A DNA stretch of 64,000 bases from TMP-24 sp041397305 (GCA_041397305.1 JAWKWX010000007.1:106921-170920); one strand, 5' to 3'. Shown: positions 34,700 to 44,063, counted from the stretch's first letter. A program made the numbers and translations. Notes: generated by a model from the sequence alone, not told the origin.

Positions 34700-37198
34700 C
34701 TATCCGTCGATGCGGATTCGTTCGTTCTTCGGGTCGAACGGGCTGTCGACCGTAACTTCCGCATCCCAGAGCTGGCGCAGCATGCGGACCTTCAGCTTCG
34801 TGCCCGGCTCTGACAGATGGACCGGCACATAGCCCATGCCGATCTGCTTGCCGAAAGCCACCGAATAGCCACCCGAGGTCAGGCGCCCGACCTTCTTGCC
34901 GTCGTGCAGCAGCGCCTCCTTGCCCCAGGGGTCGGCATCGTCCGGCCCGTCGATCAGGACGGTAACACACATGAAGCGGGTGCCCTTCTTTTCCATCTCC
35001 GCCTTGCCGCGGAATTCCTTCGTCATGTCGACGAAGCGCGGCAGGCCGGCTTCCAGGGGCGTCGCGTCACGGCCAAGCTCCGAGCCGAAGGCGCGGTAGC
35101 TCTTTTCCTGGCGGAGCCAGTTCTGCGCCCGCGCGCCCACGCCCTTCAGCCCGTGCTTTTCGCCGACCGACCAGATCAGATCCCACAGGTAACGCCCGAA
35201 TTCGATCGGATAATGCAGCTCCCAACCCAGCTCGCCCGTATAGGCCACGCGCACCGCGCGCACCGGGCACATGCCGAGCTCGATGTCGCGGTATGAAAGC
35301 CAGGGGAACCGCTTGTTCCCGAGCACGGTGTCGGGGTCGGCGTCCTTGACGATATCGCGCAGCAGGGCCCGCGCGTTCGGACCGGCCAGCGCGAAGACGC
35401 CCCATTGGGTGGTGATGTCATGGATGTCGAGATGACCGCCGCCCGCCGCCATGAAATCCACGGCCGCCTTCCTCAGGAAGTCGGCGTCATAGGCCGTCCA
35501 GGCACCGGCGGAGATGAGGTAATATTCATTCTCCTTCAGCCGCACGATCGTATATTCGGTGCGCGTCGTCCCCGCCTCGGTCAGCGCATAGGTCAGGTTG
35601 ATACGCCCGACGTTCGGCAGCTTGTTGCAGGTCAGATGGTCGAGGAACGCCGTCGCGCCCGGGCCGCGTACCAGATGTTTGGTAAAGGCCGACGCGTCGA
35701 TGATGCCCACCGTGTTGCGCACCGCCTCGGCCTCGGCCCTGGCGAAGGGCCACCAGGCGCCACGGCGGAACGAGCGGCTGTCATGGTCGAATGATGCGGG
35801 CGCATCGACGGGGCCATAATAGTTCGGCCGCTCCCATCCGTTCACCTGGCCCATCTGCGCGCCCATCGCCTTCTGCCGGTCGTAGGCCGGCGCGGTGCGC
35901 AAGGGGCGGCAGGCTTCACGTTCCTCGTCCGGATGGTGCAGGATGAAGACGTGGTCGTAGCATTCCTCGTTCTTGCGCGCCGCATATTCGGTCGTCATCC
36001 AACCGCCGAAACGCTTGGGGTCGAGCGAGGCCATGTCGATTTCCGCCTCGCCCTCGGTCATCAGCTGGGCAAGGTAATGGCCGGTGCCACCCGCAGCCGT
36101 GATCCCGAACGAAAAGCCTTCGGCCAGCCACATGTTGCGCAGCCCCGGGGCGGGGCCGACCAGCGGGTTGCCGTCGGGCGTATAGCAGATCGGGCCGTTG
36201 AAATCGTCCTTGAGACCCACGGTTTCCGACGAGGGGATCCGGTGGATGAAGGACATGTATTCTGCCTCGATCCGTTCGAGATCGAGCGGGAAGAGGTCGG
36301 CGCGGAACGAATCCGGCACCGCATATTCGAAGCGCGCCGGGGCGCCCTTTTCGTACGGCCCGAGGATCCAGCCGCCGCGCTCCTCGCGTACATACCATTT
36401 GGCGTCAGCATCGCGCAGGACCGGATGTTCGGGATTGTTCTTGCGGTACTCCTGCAGCATCGGGTCGGGTTCGGTGACGATATACTGATGCTCGACCGGA
36501 ACGGCCGGGGTCTTGATGCCCAGAAGCCGCGCCGTGCGCTGCGCATGGTTGCCGGTTGCGGTCACAACATGTTCGGCATGGATTTCGAACGTCTCCTCGC
36601 CCGGCACCAGCATGCCGCCTTTCTCGACCATGATCTGGCCCGAGACGATCCATTCCGATCCGGTCCAGCGATAGCTGTCGACCTGTGCTTTCTGAAGGAT
36701 CTTCACGCCGCGCTGTCGCGCACCCTTGGCCATCGCCTGGGTCACATCGGCCGGATTGATATAGCCGTCCTGCGGGTGGTAGAGCGCGCCCACCAGGTCT
36801 TCGGTGCGCACGAGCGGCCAGCGGTCCTTGATCTCCTTGGGCGTCAGGAATTCGTGATAGACATCCGCGGTCTCGGCGACCGACGAATAGAGCATATATT
36901 CGTCCATCCGCTCCTGCCGCTGGGCCATGCGCAGGTTGCCCACCACATAGAAACCCGCGTTCAGGCCGGTCTCGGCTTCCAGCGTCTTGTAGAAATCGAC
37001 CGAGTATTTGTGGATGTGGGTCGTGGCGTAGGACATGTTGAAAAGGGGCAGCAGCCCCGCCGCATGCCAGGTGGAACCGGAGGTCAGCGCGTCGCGCTCC
37101 AACAGCATCGTGTCCCAGCCAGCCTTGGCCAGGTGATAGGCGATGCCGGTCCCGACGGCGCCGCCGCCGACGACAAGGGCTCTGACATGGGTTTTCAT
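34700..37198 (-). CDS. FAD-dependent oxidoreductase with GcvT domain (dimethylglycine/sarcosine dehydrogenase family)
   Basis: An 832-aa protein. The N-terminal DAO-type FAD domain has VVGGGAVGTGIAYHLAKAGW at residues about 9-28 and TSGSTWHAAGLLPLFN, the site where dimethylglycine and sarcosine dehydrogenases attach FAD to His. An FAO_M linker follows (DPKRFGGWMTTEYAARKNEE), then a folate-binding GcvT aminomethyltransferase domain (DASAFTKHLVRGPGATAFLDHLT; YTGELGWELHYP). It should oxidatively demethylate a methylated glycine, passing the one-carbon unit to tetrahydrofolate. The exact substrate is not readable. The ATG at 37198 has GAAGGAG upstream. Paired inverted repeats lie in its promoter region. 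Confidence 0.87.
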   Translation of the reverse strand: MKTHVRALVVGGGAVGTGIAYHLAKAGWDTMLLERDALTSGSTWHAAGLLPLFNMSYATTHIHKYSVDFYKTLEAETGLNAGFYVVGNLRMAQRQERMDEYMLYSSVAETADVYHEFLTPKEIKDRWPLVRTEDLVGALYHPQDGYINPADVTQAMAKGARQRGVKILQKAQVDSYRWTGSEWIVSGQIMVEKGGMLVPGEETFEIHAEHVVTATGNHAQRTARLLGIKTPAVPVEHQYIVTEPDPMLQEYRKNNPEHPVLRDADAKWYVREERGGWILGPYEKGAPARFEYAVPDSFRADLFPLDLERIEAEYMSFIHRIPSSETVGLKDDFNGPICYTPDGNPLVGPAPGLRNMWLAEGFSFGITAAGGTGHYLAQLMTEGEAEIDMASLDPKRFGGWMTTEYAARKNEECYDHVFILHHPDEEREACRPLRTAPAYDRQKAMGAQMGQVNGWERPNYYGPVDAPASFDHDSRSFRRGAWWPFARAEAEAVRNTVGIIDASAFTKHLVRGPGATAFLDHLTCNKLPNVGRINLTYALTEAGTTRTEYTIVRLKENEYYLISAGAWTAYDADFLRKAAVDFMAAGGGHLDIHDITTQWGVFALAGPNARALLRDIVKDADPDTVLGNKRFPWLSYRDIELGMCPVRAVRVAYTGELGWELHYPIEFGRYLWDLIWSVGEKHGLKGVGARAQNWLRQEKSYRAFGSELGRDATPLEAGLPRFVDMTKEFRGKAEMEKKGTRFMCVTVLIDGPDDADPWGKEALLHDGKKVGRLTSGGYSVAFGKQIGMGYVPVHLSEPGTKLKVRMLRQLWDAEVTVDSPFDPKNERIRIDG

Positions 37199-37257
37199 CG
37201 ACCGACTCCTTCGGGAATTCACTTGCGCCATATCTGACAGAGCCAGATTTTGGCGGA

Positions 37258-37305
37258 AATGTCTGCCCGACATTCCGCGTCCGAAAACGACATTCGCCCA
37301 TGTCG
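37258..37305. promoter_or_regulatory. Two inverted repeats in the divergent region upstream of the oxidoreductase
   Basis: AATGTC-TGCCC-GACATT (37258-37274) and CGACAT-TCGCCC-ATGTCG (37288-37305) are both perfect. They share the half-site GACAT, and CGACATTC repeats directly 20 bases apart (37268-37275 and 37288-37295). They sit 60-107 bases upstream of the oxidoreductase start and also upstream of the divergent C13 peptidase, so a dimeric regulator could control either gene. Confidence 0.6.
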
Positions 37306-37421
37306 CATCCGGTCACCCTGCGCAAGATGCTGGCATCTGGCCGGGACGAAGGTCTTGCAAGGTCAAACATTTGCCAAGGTTGTTTTCTAGGCACGGAATC
37401 GCCCCAAGAGAGAAACTTCCG

Positions 37422-38810
37422 ATGCTTGAATTCCTGCGTAATCTTGCAAAAGTTCTGGCCAGCTACCTGCCGTTGCCGCGCCGCTGGGCGGGCCTGCGCG
37501 CGACATGGCCGCAACTGCTTCTGGCGCTTCTCTTCTTCTGGCTCGCCGTAGCGATCACGAATTGGAGCTATGTCGAAAAGATCGGCGGCATCAATGTCTA
37601 CGGCCTGTCATGGCTCTTCTCTGCAAGCTTCTGCACGCTGGCCGGTGCAGCCCTGGCCGCATCCCTCTCGGGTCGCGCCGCGAGCGCGCGAGCGGTCGCC
37701 ATCGTGCTTTTCATTACAGCTGGCCTCGTCACGCTTTGGACCTGTGCTGTCTGGACATTTCAGGAAGAGCTTTGGCAGAGAATTCCACGATACGGCATTC
37801 TCGCCGCCGAGGCCGCGCTGATCTTCGTCGCCACTTGCAGGACCATCCCGGGCACGGGCTGGCGGCAGCTCTGGCGAAAGGCCGTCGCTGGCGCCATCGC
37901 AACTGGCGTGGCTGCCGCGCAGATGTTCTATCTTCCCAGCGATCTGGTCTTCTACCCACCCTATGAGGAGACGGCCGGTGTTAACGAGGACGAGGCACCG
38001 GCGGTCGATGTCGAGGCGCTCTATCTGGCGCAAGGGCCGCTTCTGCAGGGGCAGGTCGACGCCCTGCTGCCCGGTACACCCGGCAGGCCTGATCTCTTTG
38101 CGATTACGCTGGGTGGCACTGCGCATCAGGGCGTGTTCCTGCGCGAAGTGGACGCGGTCAATACGCTCCTGTCGGAAGATTTCGGCGCCCGGGGGCGTAT
38201 TCTCTCGCTCGCCAACAGCCGTCGCCAGCCCATGCGCTACCCGCTCGCGAACCGGGTGAATCTTGAGGCGGCGCTCGGGGCCATCGCTGCTCATGCGAAT
38301 CCCACAGAGGATCTCACACTCCTCTTCATGACGTCGCATGGCGGCGAGGATGTCTTTTCGCTCTCCTTCTGGGAGGCGGGGACTCACGATGTGACAGCGG
38401 CCGAGCTGGCCAACATGCTCGACCGGTCGGGGCTTCGCAATGTGATCATCGTCCTGTCGGCCTGCCACGCTGGATCGTTCATCGATGAACTGGCGCGCGA
38501 TGACCGGTTGATCGTGACAGCGGCGGCGGCTGACAAGCGCTCGTTCGGTTGTTCCGATCAGGCGGACTGGACCTGGTGGGGCAGGGCCTATTTCGACGAG
38601 GCTTTGCGCCAGACCCGTGATTTCCGTACCGCCTTCGACCTGGCGCAGGCGCAGATCGGCGAGTGGGAAGCGGCAGAGGATTACGCGCCGTCCGAGCCAC
38701 AAATCTCGATCGGCGCCGATATCGGGCCGAAGATCGACGCCTGGCTTGAAAGGCTCGACCTACGCCCCGAACGCAAGGCTGACACGGCCGCCTCGGACGA
38801 TCGCGGGTAA
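37422..38810 (+). CDS. Membrane-anchored C13 (legumain/caspase-like) peptidase
   Basis: A 462-aa protein with two parts. Residues about 29-171 contain five hydrophobic segments. The C-terminal part is a peptidase C13-type caspase-hemoglobinase fold: His306 in MTSHGGEDVF and Cys348 in LSACHAGSFIDEL form the expected dyad 42 residues apart, followed by DRLIVTAAAADKRSFGCSDQADWTWWGRAYFDEAL, which is characteristic of the bacterial family. It should cleave proteins, perhaps after Asn or Asp, on one face of the membrane. The ATG at 37422 is used; the open frame upstream is inside the promoter region. Substrate and role unknown. Confidence 0.83.
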   Translation: MLEFLRNLAKVLASYLPLPRRWAGLRATWPQLLLALLFFWLAVAITNWSYVEKIGGINVYGLSWLFSASFCTLAGAALAASLSGRAASARAVAIVLFITAGLVTLWTCAVWTFQEELWQRIPRYGILAAEAALIFVATCRTIPGTGWRQLWRKAVAGAIATGVAAAQMFYLPSDLVFYPPYEETAGVNEDEAPAVDVEALYLAQGPLLQGQVDALLPGTPGRPDLFAITLGGTAHQGVFLREVDAVNTLLSEDFGARGRILSLANSRRQPMRYPLANRVNLEAALGAIAAHANPTEDLTLLFMTSHGGEDVFSLSFWEAGTHDVTAAELANMLDRSGLRNVIIVLSACHAGSFIDELARDDRLIVTAAAADKRSFGCSDQADWTWWGRAYFDEALRQTRDFRTAFDLAQAQIGEWEAAEDYAPSEPQISIGADIGPKIDAWLERLDLRPERKADTAASDDRG

Positions 38811-38902
38811 ATATCGCCGCGCTGCGCGACGCGCACTATCCTTCGCAAAGGCGCTTGCGGGCGCTCCTCGCCCTGCATCTGGTTCGCAGACAGCCGAAGA
38901 CG

Positions 38903-40105
38903 TCAGCCGCCCGAGGCGCTGCAGCGCTTGATGGCGCCCTGCATCGTGCAGGTGCCGCTGCCGAAGCTGCCGACGGTGGGCTTTACGGGCGCCGCTTGCT
39001 TGGCGTCGGCGGTTTCCCCGGACCTGTCCTTGCCGAACAGCCCGTTGACGATCGCGAGGAAGCCGCCGCCTTGCTCTGCCTCTGCCGCCGCTTCGACCGG
39101 CGCCGGCGCCCCGGTATCGGTCTTGCCACCGATCTGGTTCATCTGCGTGACCTCGGCGGCATATTCCGCCTCGGTCGGCATCTTGCCCTTGTGCCGTTCG
39201 GACATTTCCTTCGCCCATTCGAGCAGCTTCTGGTTCTGGTCGATCGCGTCCTGCACCTGCGCGGCGCTGTCGGCGGCGACGCGGGCGTCGGCCTCTGCCT
39301 TCTGCTTGTCCCACGGGATGGTTGGCGCGGCCGCGCCGATCCCCTCGACCGGCACATCAAGGAGGAAATTCAGCTGGTCGAAATCGATGGCACTCAGGAC
39401 CTCGAAGATCGCCTCATCGCGGGCGCGTGCCATGACCGACAGGCGGACCTGGTTGTTCAGATTGGCCGAGAAGGCGCGGGTGACCGTCGTCGGGTCGGCA
39501 TCCGTCGCCTTGTCCGGGCCGAAGGCCATCACGCCGAGGTCGCGGCGGAAGGTAACGCCCTGCACCACCGCAAAGCCCGTCTTGCCCGACAGGGCCTCGA
39601 TATTGCCTTTCGCAATCGACATGAACGGACCGCCCAGCATGCCGCCCTGACCGGCGGTGCGGTCGTAGTTGATCAGGATCGCGACGCTTTCGCCGTCCCT
39701 TTCATAGACATAGCTCTGGTCGGTGCGGAGCTTTCGCCCCATCTTCCGATCCATCGCCATCAGGGCCTGAAGGGTCGGCTCGTTCTTCAGTTCATCGGGC
39801 AGCGCGGGTTCCCGGTCAGTGCCGAAGAGGTTTTCGTCGGCGTCGCCCCAGATATGGCGTGCCCAACCGTCAGGCGCCTCTGGCAACAGCTCGCGCCGCT
39901 TCTGCTGCAACAGCGCGCTGCGTTTCGCCTCATCCTCGATCGTGCGGCGATAATCGAAATAGCGCGCGCTGATGCTGGTCATATAGGCCTGCGCACCGAA
40001 GGCGCCGGGAGTGGAGCCCGCGCGTTTCGACTGATTGACATAATCGACGCCCATGGTGCCCGCGCCGACCAGGCAGACGAATGCGACGAGAAAGCCTTTT
40101 GACAT
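38903..40105 (-). CDS. Hypothetical protein with N-terminal membrane/signal segment
   Basis: A 400-aa protein with a hydrophobic N-terminus (GFLVAFVCLVGAGTMGV) that is a signal peptide or anchor, so the bulk should be periplasmic. The middle is mixed alpha/beta; residues about 285-330 are helical and charged; the tail is Ala/Pro/Gly-rich with three cysteines near the end, two of them (TCTMQGAIKRC) able to form a disulfide. I recognise no family. ATG at 40105; convergent with the C13 peptidase, 92 bases apart. Confidence 0.7.
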   Translation of the reverse strand: MSKGFLVAFVCLVGAGTMGVDYVNQSKRAGSTPGAFGAQAYMTSISARYFDYRRTIEDEAKRSALLQQKRRELLPEAPDGWARHIWGDADENLFGTDREPALPDELKNEPTLQALMAMDRKMGRKLRTDQSYVYERDGESVAILINYDRTAGQGGMLGGPFMSIAKGNIEALSGKTGFAVVQGVTFRRDLGVMAFGPDKATDADPTTVTRAFSANLNNQVRLSVMARARDEAIFEVLSAIDFDQLNFLLDVPVEGIGAAAPTIPWDKQKAEADARVAADSAAQVQDAIDQNQKLLEWAKEMSERHKGKMPTEAEYAAEVTQMNQIGGKTDTGAPAPVEAAAEAEQGGGFLAIVNGLFGKDRSGETADAKQAAPVKPTVGSFGSGTCTMQGAIKRCSASGG

Positions 40106-40306
40106 GTCTTTTCCCCAAGTCCCTGTTCGAACCTAGGATCGGAAGCGGGCGAAAATTTGACCGGCAGAGGACAATTCGGGGCTGTGTCGCGGACAGGTGG
40201 CGGGCCCGCCCCGGTGGACCTGCTGGTCCCGGGCTGCCCGCGAGCAGCGCTGGACCCACTGGCCATGCGCCGGTCGCCCCGGGTGAACGTGACGCCGTCC
40301 TGACCG

Positions 40307-40747
40307 TCAGAGACGCGAGAGCACAAGGCCCAACCCGACCAGCACGACGGCGGCGATCCGCTGCGGGCTGACGGGCTGGGCCATGAGCCCGAAAGCTCCG
40401 ATCCGGTCGAGCAGGAGCGCGGTCACGAGCTGGCCGAGCACGAGCGCCGACATGGCGGTGACGACGCCGAGGCTGCCGATGGCCGATGTCATGGCGAAGA
40501 TGTAGAAGGCCCCGAGAAGGCCGCCCGCGATCTGCCAGAGCGGCACCGCGCCGAGCCGCGCCAGCGCGCTTCCACCCTGCGTCAGCGTGAACAGCGCAAG
40601 AACCGCAAACCCGACGCCGAATGACACCGCCGCCGCCGCGACCGGGCTCATGAGCGAGCGCGCCAGCGCGCCGTTGATCGGCGCCTGGACAGAGATCGCG
40701 GCGCCCCCGAGCAGGACAAGGAGGATCGGCATGAGGGGCTGTGACAT
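40307..40747 (-). CDS. DMT-type small transporter, YdcZ/DUF606 family
   Basis: A 146-aa protein with five hydrophobic segments and AISVQAPINGALARSLMSPVAAAAVSFGVG, the pattern of the DUF606 (YdcZ) half-size members of the drug/metabolite transporter superfamily. Being about half of an EamA protein it probably dimerises. It is the last gene of a minus-strand unit after the hydroxyacid dehydrogenase and MBL genes, 16 bases downstream. Substrate unknown. Confidence 0.82.
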   Translation of the reverse strand: MSQPLMPILLVLLGGAAISVQAPINGALARSLMSPVAAAAVSFGVGFAVLALFTLTQGGSALARLGAVPLWQIAGGLLGAFYIFAMTSAIGSLGVVTAMSALVLGQLVTALLLDRIGAFGLMAQPVSPQRIAAVVLVGLGLVLSRL

Positions 40748-40763
40748 GGGAACACTCCTTCGG

Positions 40764-41486
40764 TCAGCTCATCCGGGCGAGATAGTCGGTGGCGATCGCC
40801 CGCAGGCGCTGGCGGTCGAACGGCGGGCCATGGCCGCCACAGGCGAGGCGGCAGTCGAACTGGCAGAGCCGCCGCATCGTGGTCAGGTAATCGGGGATCG
40901 AGGCGCCGGGGATATCGTCCACGAGGTCATCGTCGTAGATCGCGTCGCCGGTCAGGAAAAGCCCGTTGCGCTCGTCGAAAAGCCCGATGGAACCCGGCGA
41001 ATGACCCGGCAGGTGCAGGACGGTAAAGACGCGGTCGCCAAGATCGATCCGGTCGCCTTCCGCAAGCGGCGCGGTCAGCGGCGCGGGGGTGAGCGCCCAG
41101 TCGGACAGCGCGAAACCGGGATGGGGCAGGGCGGTCAGGCTTGGCCCGGCGCGTTCCGCGCGGAACCAGTCCTGGAAGGTCAGGCCGGGGGCCATGGTCG
41201 CGAAAGCCTCCGTCTCGGCCCGATGGCCGCGCCGGTCGGCAAATTCGTGAAAGCCGCCGACATGGTCGACATGCGCATGGGTCGCGACCGCGATCACCGG
41301 TTTGCCGGGCTCATGCGGCAGGGCAGGTCGCAGCGGCGCGATCCCGCAGCCGAAATCGACCTGCAGCTCGGCGTCGCGGCCGCGCAGCGTGTAGAGGTTC
41401 GCCGCGAAGAACGGATGAACGGCAGGTTCGGTCGTGACCCAGAGGCCCGGCGCCAGTTCCTTGGTCGCGAACCAGCCCGCCGCCAT
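40764..41486 (-). CDS. Metallo-beta-lactamase-fold hydrolase
   Basis: A 240-aa MBL-fold enzyme with the metal motif THAHVDHVGG, then LHLPGHSPGSIGLF, FLTGDAIYDDDLVDD and a late His in CGGHGPPFD, in the glyoxalase II-like order. The substrate is unknown. It starts three bases after the stop of the hydroxyacid dehydrogenase gene, so they are co-translated; a role in handling a glyoxylate or thioester intermediate is possible but unproven. Confidence 0.87.
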   Translation of the reverse strand: MAAGWFATKELAPGLWVTTEPAVHPFFAANLYTLRGRDAELQVDFGCGIAPLRPALPHEPGKPVIAVATHAHVDHVGGFHEFADRRGHRAETEAFATMAPGLTFQDWFRAERAGPSLTALPHPGFALSDWALTPAPLTAPLAEGDRIDLGDRVFTVLHLPGHSPGSIGLFDERNGLFLTGDAIYDDDLVDDIPGASIPDYLTTMRRLCQFDCRLACGGHGPPFDRQRLRAIATDYLARMS

Positions 41487-41489
41487 GGC

Positions 41490-42476
41490 CTAAAGCATGC
41501 CGGGCACGACCTGATCGGGCGGACGGTGGCCGTCGGCGAAGGTCTTGATATTGATGATCACCTTCTCGCCCATCTCGATCCGCCCCTCCAGCGTCGCCGA
41601 TCCCATATGCGGCAGCAGAACGACATTGGGCAGCGCGCGAAGGCGCGGGTTCACATCCGTGCCATGCTCATAGACATCGAGCCCCGCACCCGCGATCTCG
41701 CCCGCGCGCAACATCCGTGTCAGCGCATTTTCGTCAATCACCTCGCCGCGCGAGGTGTTCACGATCACCGCCGATGGCTTCATCAGCTTCAGCCGCCGCG
41801 CGTTCATCAGATGGAAGGTCGAGGGCGTGTGCGGACAGTTGATCGAGACCACATCCATCCGCGCCACCATCTGGTCCAGGCTTTCCCAGAAGGTCGCCTG
41901 CAGCTCCGTCTCGGTTTCCGGGCGCAGGCGGCGGCGGTTATGGTAATGGATCTGCATGCCGAAGGCCGAGGCGCGGCGCGCGACTGCCTGCCCGATCCGG
42001 CCCATGCCGAGGATGCCCAGCCGCTTGGCCCCGAGCCGCCCGCCAAGAAGGGCGGTGGGCGACCAGCCGCCCCAGTTGCCCGCCTGCATCACCGCCATGC
42101 CCTCAGGCAGGCGGCGGATCACGGCGAGCATCAGCGCCATCGTCATGTCGGCCGTGTCCTCGGTCAGGACGCCGGGCGTGTTGGACACGAGGATGCCGCG
42201 CTGGCGGGCGGTCGAGATGTCGATATTGTCGACCCCCGCGCCGTAATTGGCGATCAGCTTCAGCCGCTCGCCCGCCTGGGCGAGGAGCGTTGCATCGATC
42301 TGGTCGGTGATCGTCGGCACCAGCACATCGGCGCGGCGCATGGCGGCGGCCAGATCCTCGCGGCTCATCCGGCCGTCAGTGTCGCGAAGTTCGACGTCGA
42401 ACAGTTCCTTCATCCGCGTCTCGACCGGCTCGGGCAGGCGCCGCGTGACCACCACTGTCAGCCGTTCGCTCCGCAT
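41490..42476 (-). CDS. D-2-hydroxyacid dehydrogenase (glyoxylate/hydroxypyruvate reductase type)
   Basis: A 328-aa NAD(P)-dependent enzyme. The dinucleotide-binding GILGMGRIGQAVARRASAFG is central; the catalytic set is Arg in VNTSRGEVID, Glu in the DVYEHGT region and His in LLPHMGSAT. GhrB/GyaR-type sequences match best, so glyoxylate or hydroxypyruvate reduction is likely. The ATG at 42476 is preceded by AAAGGAGCAAG. It leads a three-gene operon with an MBL hydrolase and a DMT transporter. Confidence 0.9.
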   Translation of the reverse strand: MRSERLTVVVTRRLPEPVETRMKELFDVELRDTDGRMSREDLAAAMRRADVLVPTITDQIDATLLAQAGERLKLIANYGAGVDNIDISTARQRGILVSNTPGVLTEDTADMTMALMLAVIRRLPEGMAVMQAGNWGGWSPTALLGGRLGAKRLGILGMGRIGQAVARRASAFGMQIHYHNRRRLRPETETELQATFWESLDQMVARMDVVSINCPHTPSTFHLMNARRLKLMKPSAVIVNTSRGEVIDENALTRMLRAGEIAGAGLDVYEHGTDVNPRLRALPNVVLLPHMGSATLEGRIEMGEKVIINIKTFADGHRPPDQVVPGML

Positions 42477-42594
42477 GTCTTGCTCCTTTGTCCGCAGCCG
42501 TCTGATCCGGGCTTTCACCCGGTCGCCTCAGATGGCAAAGTGCAGCGCAATCGGGTAAGCCACAAGCCCGAAAGATTATTGCGAGGCGGTTGAC

Positions 42595-43182
42595 GTGACG
42601 AAGCTGACCCTTGGCCACCGGCATATCAGGACGGGCGCCCTGGCTCTGGCTCTGGCGCTGATCTCGGGTCCGGCGCTTGTGCCGCTTCCCGTTTCTGCGC
42701 AGGAAGAGGGCGAGGAAATGGCCGAGCCCGCCCCCGGCGGCGTGGCGGAGCCCGGCAAGGGCCCGGTCACCAACCTGCCCCTGCCGCGCTATGTCTCGCT
42801 CAAGACCTCCGACGGCAACGTGCGGCGCGGGCCTTCTCTCGAACACCGGATCGACTGGGTCTTCCGCCACCGCGACATGCCCCTGCGGGTAACGGCGGAG
42901 TTCGAGCATTGGCGCCGGGTCGAGGACAACGAAGGGCAGGGCGGCTGGATCTATTACACGCTCCTCTCCGGGGTCAGGACCGTGCTGGTCACCGAACCGG
43001 ACACGGCGCTTCATGCCGGACCGGGCGAGAAGACGGCGGTTCTCGCCAAGGCGTCCGAAGGGGTGATCGGCAGGCTTGGCCCCTGCACGCTCGACTGGTG
43101 CGAGATCAGTGCCGGGGGGGAGACCGGCTGGGTCGCAAAGGCGCGGCTCTGGGGCGTCGAGGCCGACGAGGTCCGGGAATGA
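42595..43182 (+). CDS. Exported SH3-domain protein
   Basis: A 195-aa protein with a clear Sec signal peptide (LALALALISG...VSAQ, cleavage after about residue 36) and two bacterial SH3-like modules: LPRYVSLKTSDGNVRRGPSLEHRIDWVF and VTEPDTALHAGPGEKTAVLAK...GPCTLDWCEI. Such domains bind cell-wall glycans or peptides in the periplasm. The start is GTG at 42595 behind GCGAGGCGG. It overlaps the downstream cation transporter by four bases, so the two are co-translated. Confidence 0.85.
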   Translation: MTKLTLGHRHIRTGALALALALISGPALVPLPVSAQEEGEEMAEPAPGGVAEPGKGPVTNLPLPRYVSLKTSDGNVRRGPSLEHRIDWVFRHRDMPLRVTAEFEHWRRVEDNEGQGGWIYYTLLSGVRTVLVTEPDTALHAGPGEKTAVLAKASEGVIGRLGPCTLDWCEISAGGETGWVAKARLWGVEADEVRE

Positions 43183-44063
43183 GCGGGGAGCGCGCTGTGC
43201 GGCTCAACCTGTCGGCGGGCCTCGCATCCGTGTCCGTCGCTCTCCTGCTCGTGGTGCTGAAGCTCTGGGTGCTTGGCCATACCCAGGCGCTCTCGGTCGC
43301 GGCCTCGCTCACCGACAGCGCGCTCGACCTGATGATGTCCCTGGGCGGGCTGATGGCGATCCTTTATGCCGCGCGTCCGGCCGACGAGGATCATGCGTTC
43401 GGCCATACGTCTGTCGAAGATCTCGCGGCGCTTGGCCAGTCGGTCTTCATCCTGATCTCGGGGGGCGTGATCGGCTGGGCGGCCGTCGGCAGGCTTCTCT
43501 CCGACGCGCCCTCACCGATTGCGGACGAGACGCGCGGCATGGCGGTGATGGGGCTGTCGATCCTTGTCACGCTCGGGCTTGTCCTCTGGCAGCGGCGGGT
43601 GGCACGCAATACCGGCAGCCGCGTGGTGGCCGCCGACAGCCTGCATTACATGTCCGATCTGGTGCCGAACATCGGGGCGCTCGCCGCGCTCTGGATGTCG
43701 CGGCATTTCGGGCTCGGCCAGGTCGATTCCGTCGTGGCGCTTGGCGCGGCGCTGATGCTGGTCCTTGGGTCGTTCCGCATCGGCAAGGGCGCGTGGGACG
43801 CGCTGATGGACCGCCGCGCCGACCCAGCGGTGATCGAGGGGATCGCCGCCATCGCCCGCGACTGGCCCGGGGTCCGGGGATTTCACGACCTCAAGACCCG
43901 CATGGCGGGCAGCCGGGTCTTCGTCAACATCCATATCGAGCTTGACGGCGACCAGAGCTTGCGCGACGCCCATGCGATCGGCGCAGGCCTCCGGCGCCGG
44001 ATCATCGAAACCTATCCCGACTGCGACGTGATCGTGCACAAGGACGTGGCGGGCGAGACGTGA
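43179..44063 (+). CDS. Cation diffusion facilitator (FieF-like) metal efflux protein
   Basis: A 294-aa CDF transporter with six membrane segments and a cytoplasmic C-terminal domain (ALMDRRADPAVIEGIAAIA...HDLKTRMAG...HIELDG). The transport site is intact: Asp-x3-Asp in SLTDSALDL and His-x3-Asp in DSLHYMSDL, the DDHD arrangement of zinc/iron exporters such as FieF. The ATG overlaps the upstream stop (ATGA). The export of Zn or Fe/Mn by proton exchange is expected from family. Confidence 0.92.
   Translation: MSGERAVRLNLSAGLASVSVALLLVVLKLWVLGHTQALSVAASLTDSALDLMMSLGGLMAILYAARPADEDHAFGHTSVEDLAALGQSVFILISGGVIGWAAVGRLLSDAPSPIADETRGMAVMGLSILVTLGLVLWQRRVARNTGSRVVAADSLHYMSDLVPNIGALAALWMSRHFGLGQVDSVVALGAALMLVLGSFRIGKGAWDALMDRRADPAVIEGIAAIARDWPGVRGFHDLKTRMAGSRVFVNIHIELDGDQSLRDAHAIGAGLRRRIIETYPDCDVIVHKDVAGET

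Noticed and set aside
34261..34970. Open frames on both strands around and after tRNA-His
   Set aside because: They run through the tRNA itself or the 3' end of the oxidoreductase gene, have biased composition and no ribosome sites. No integrase or repeat of the tRNA end is present, so an attachment site is not supported either.
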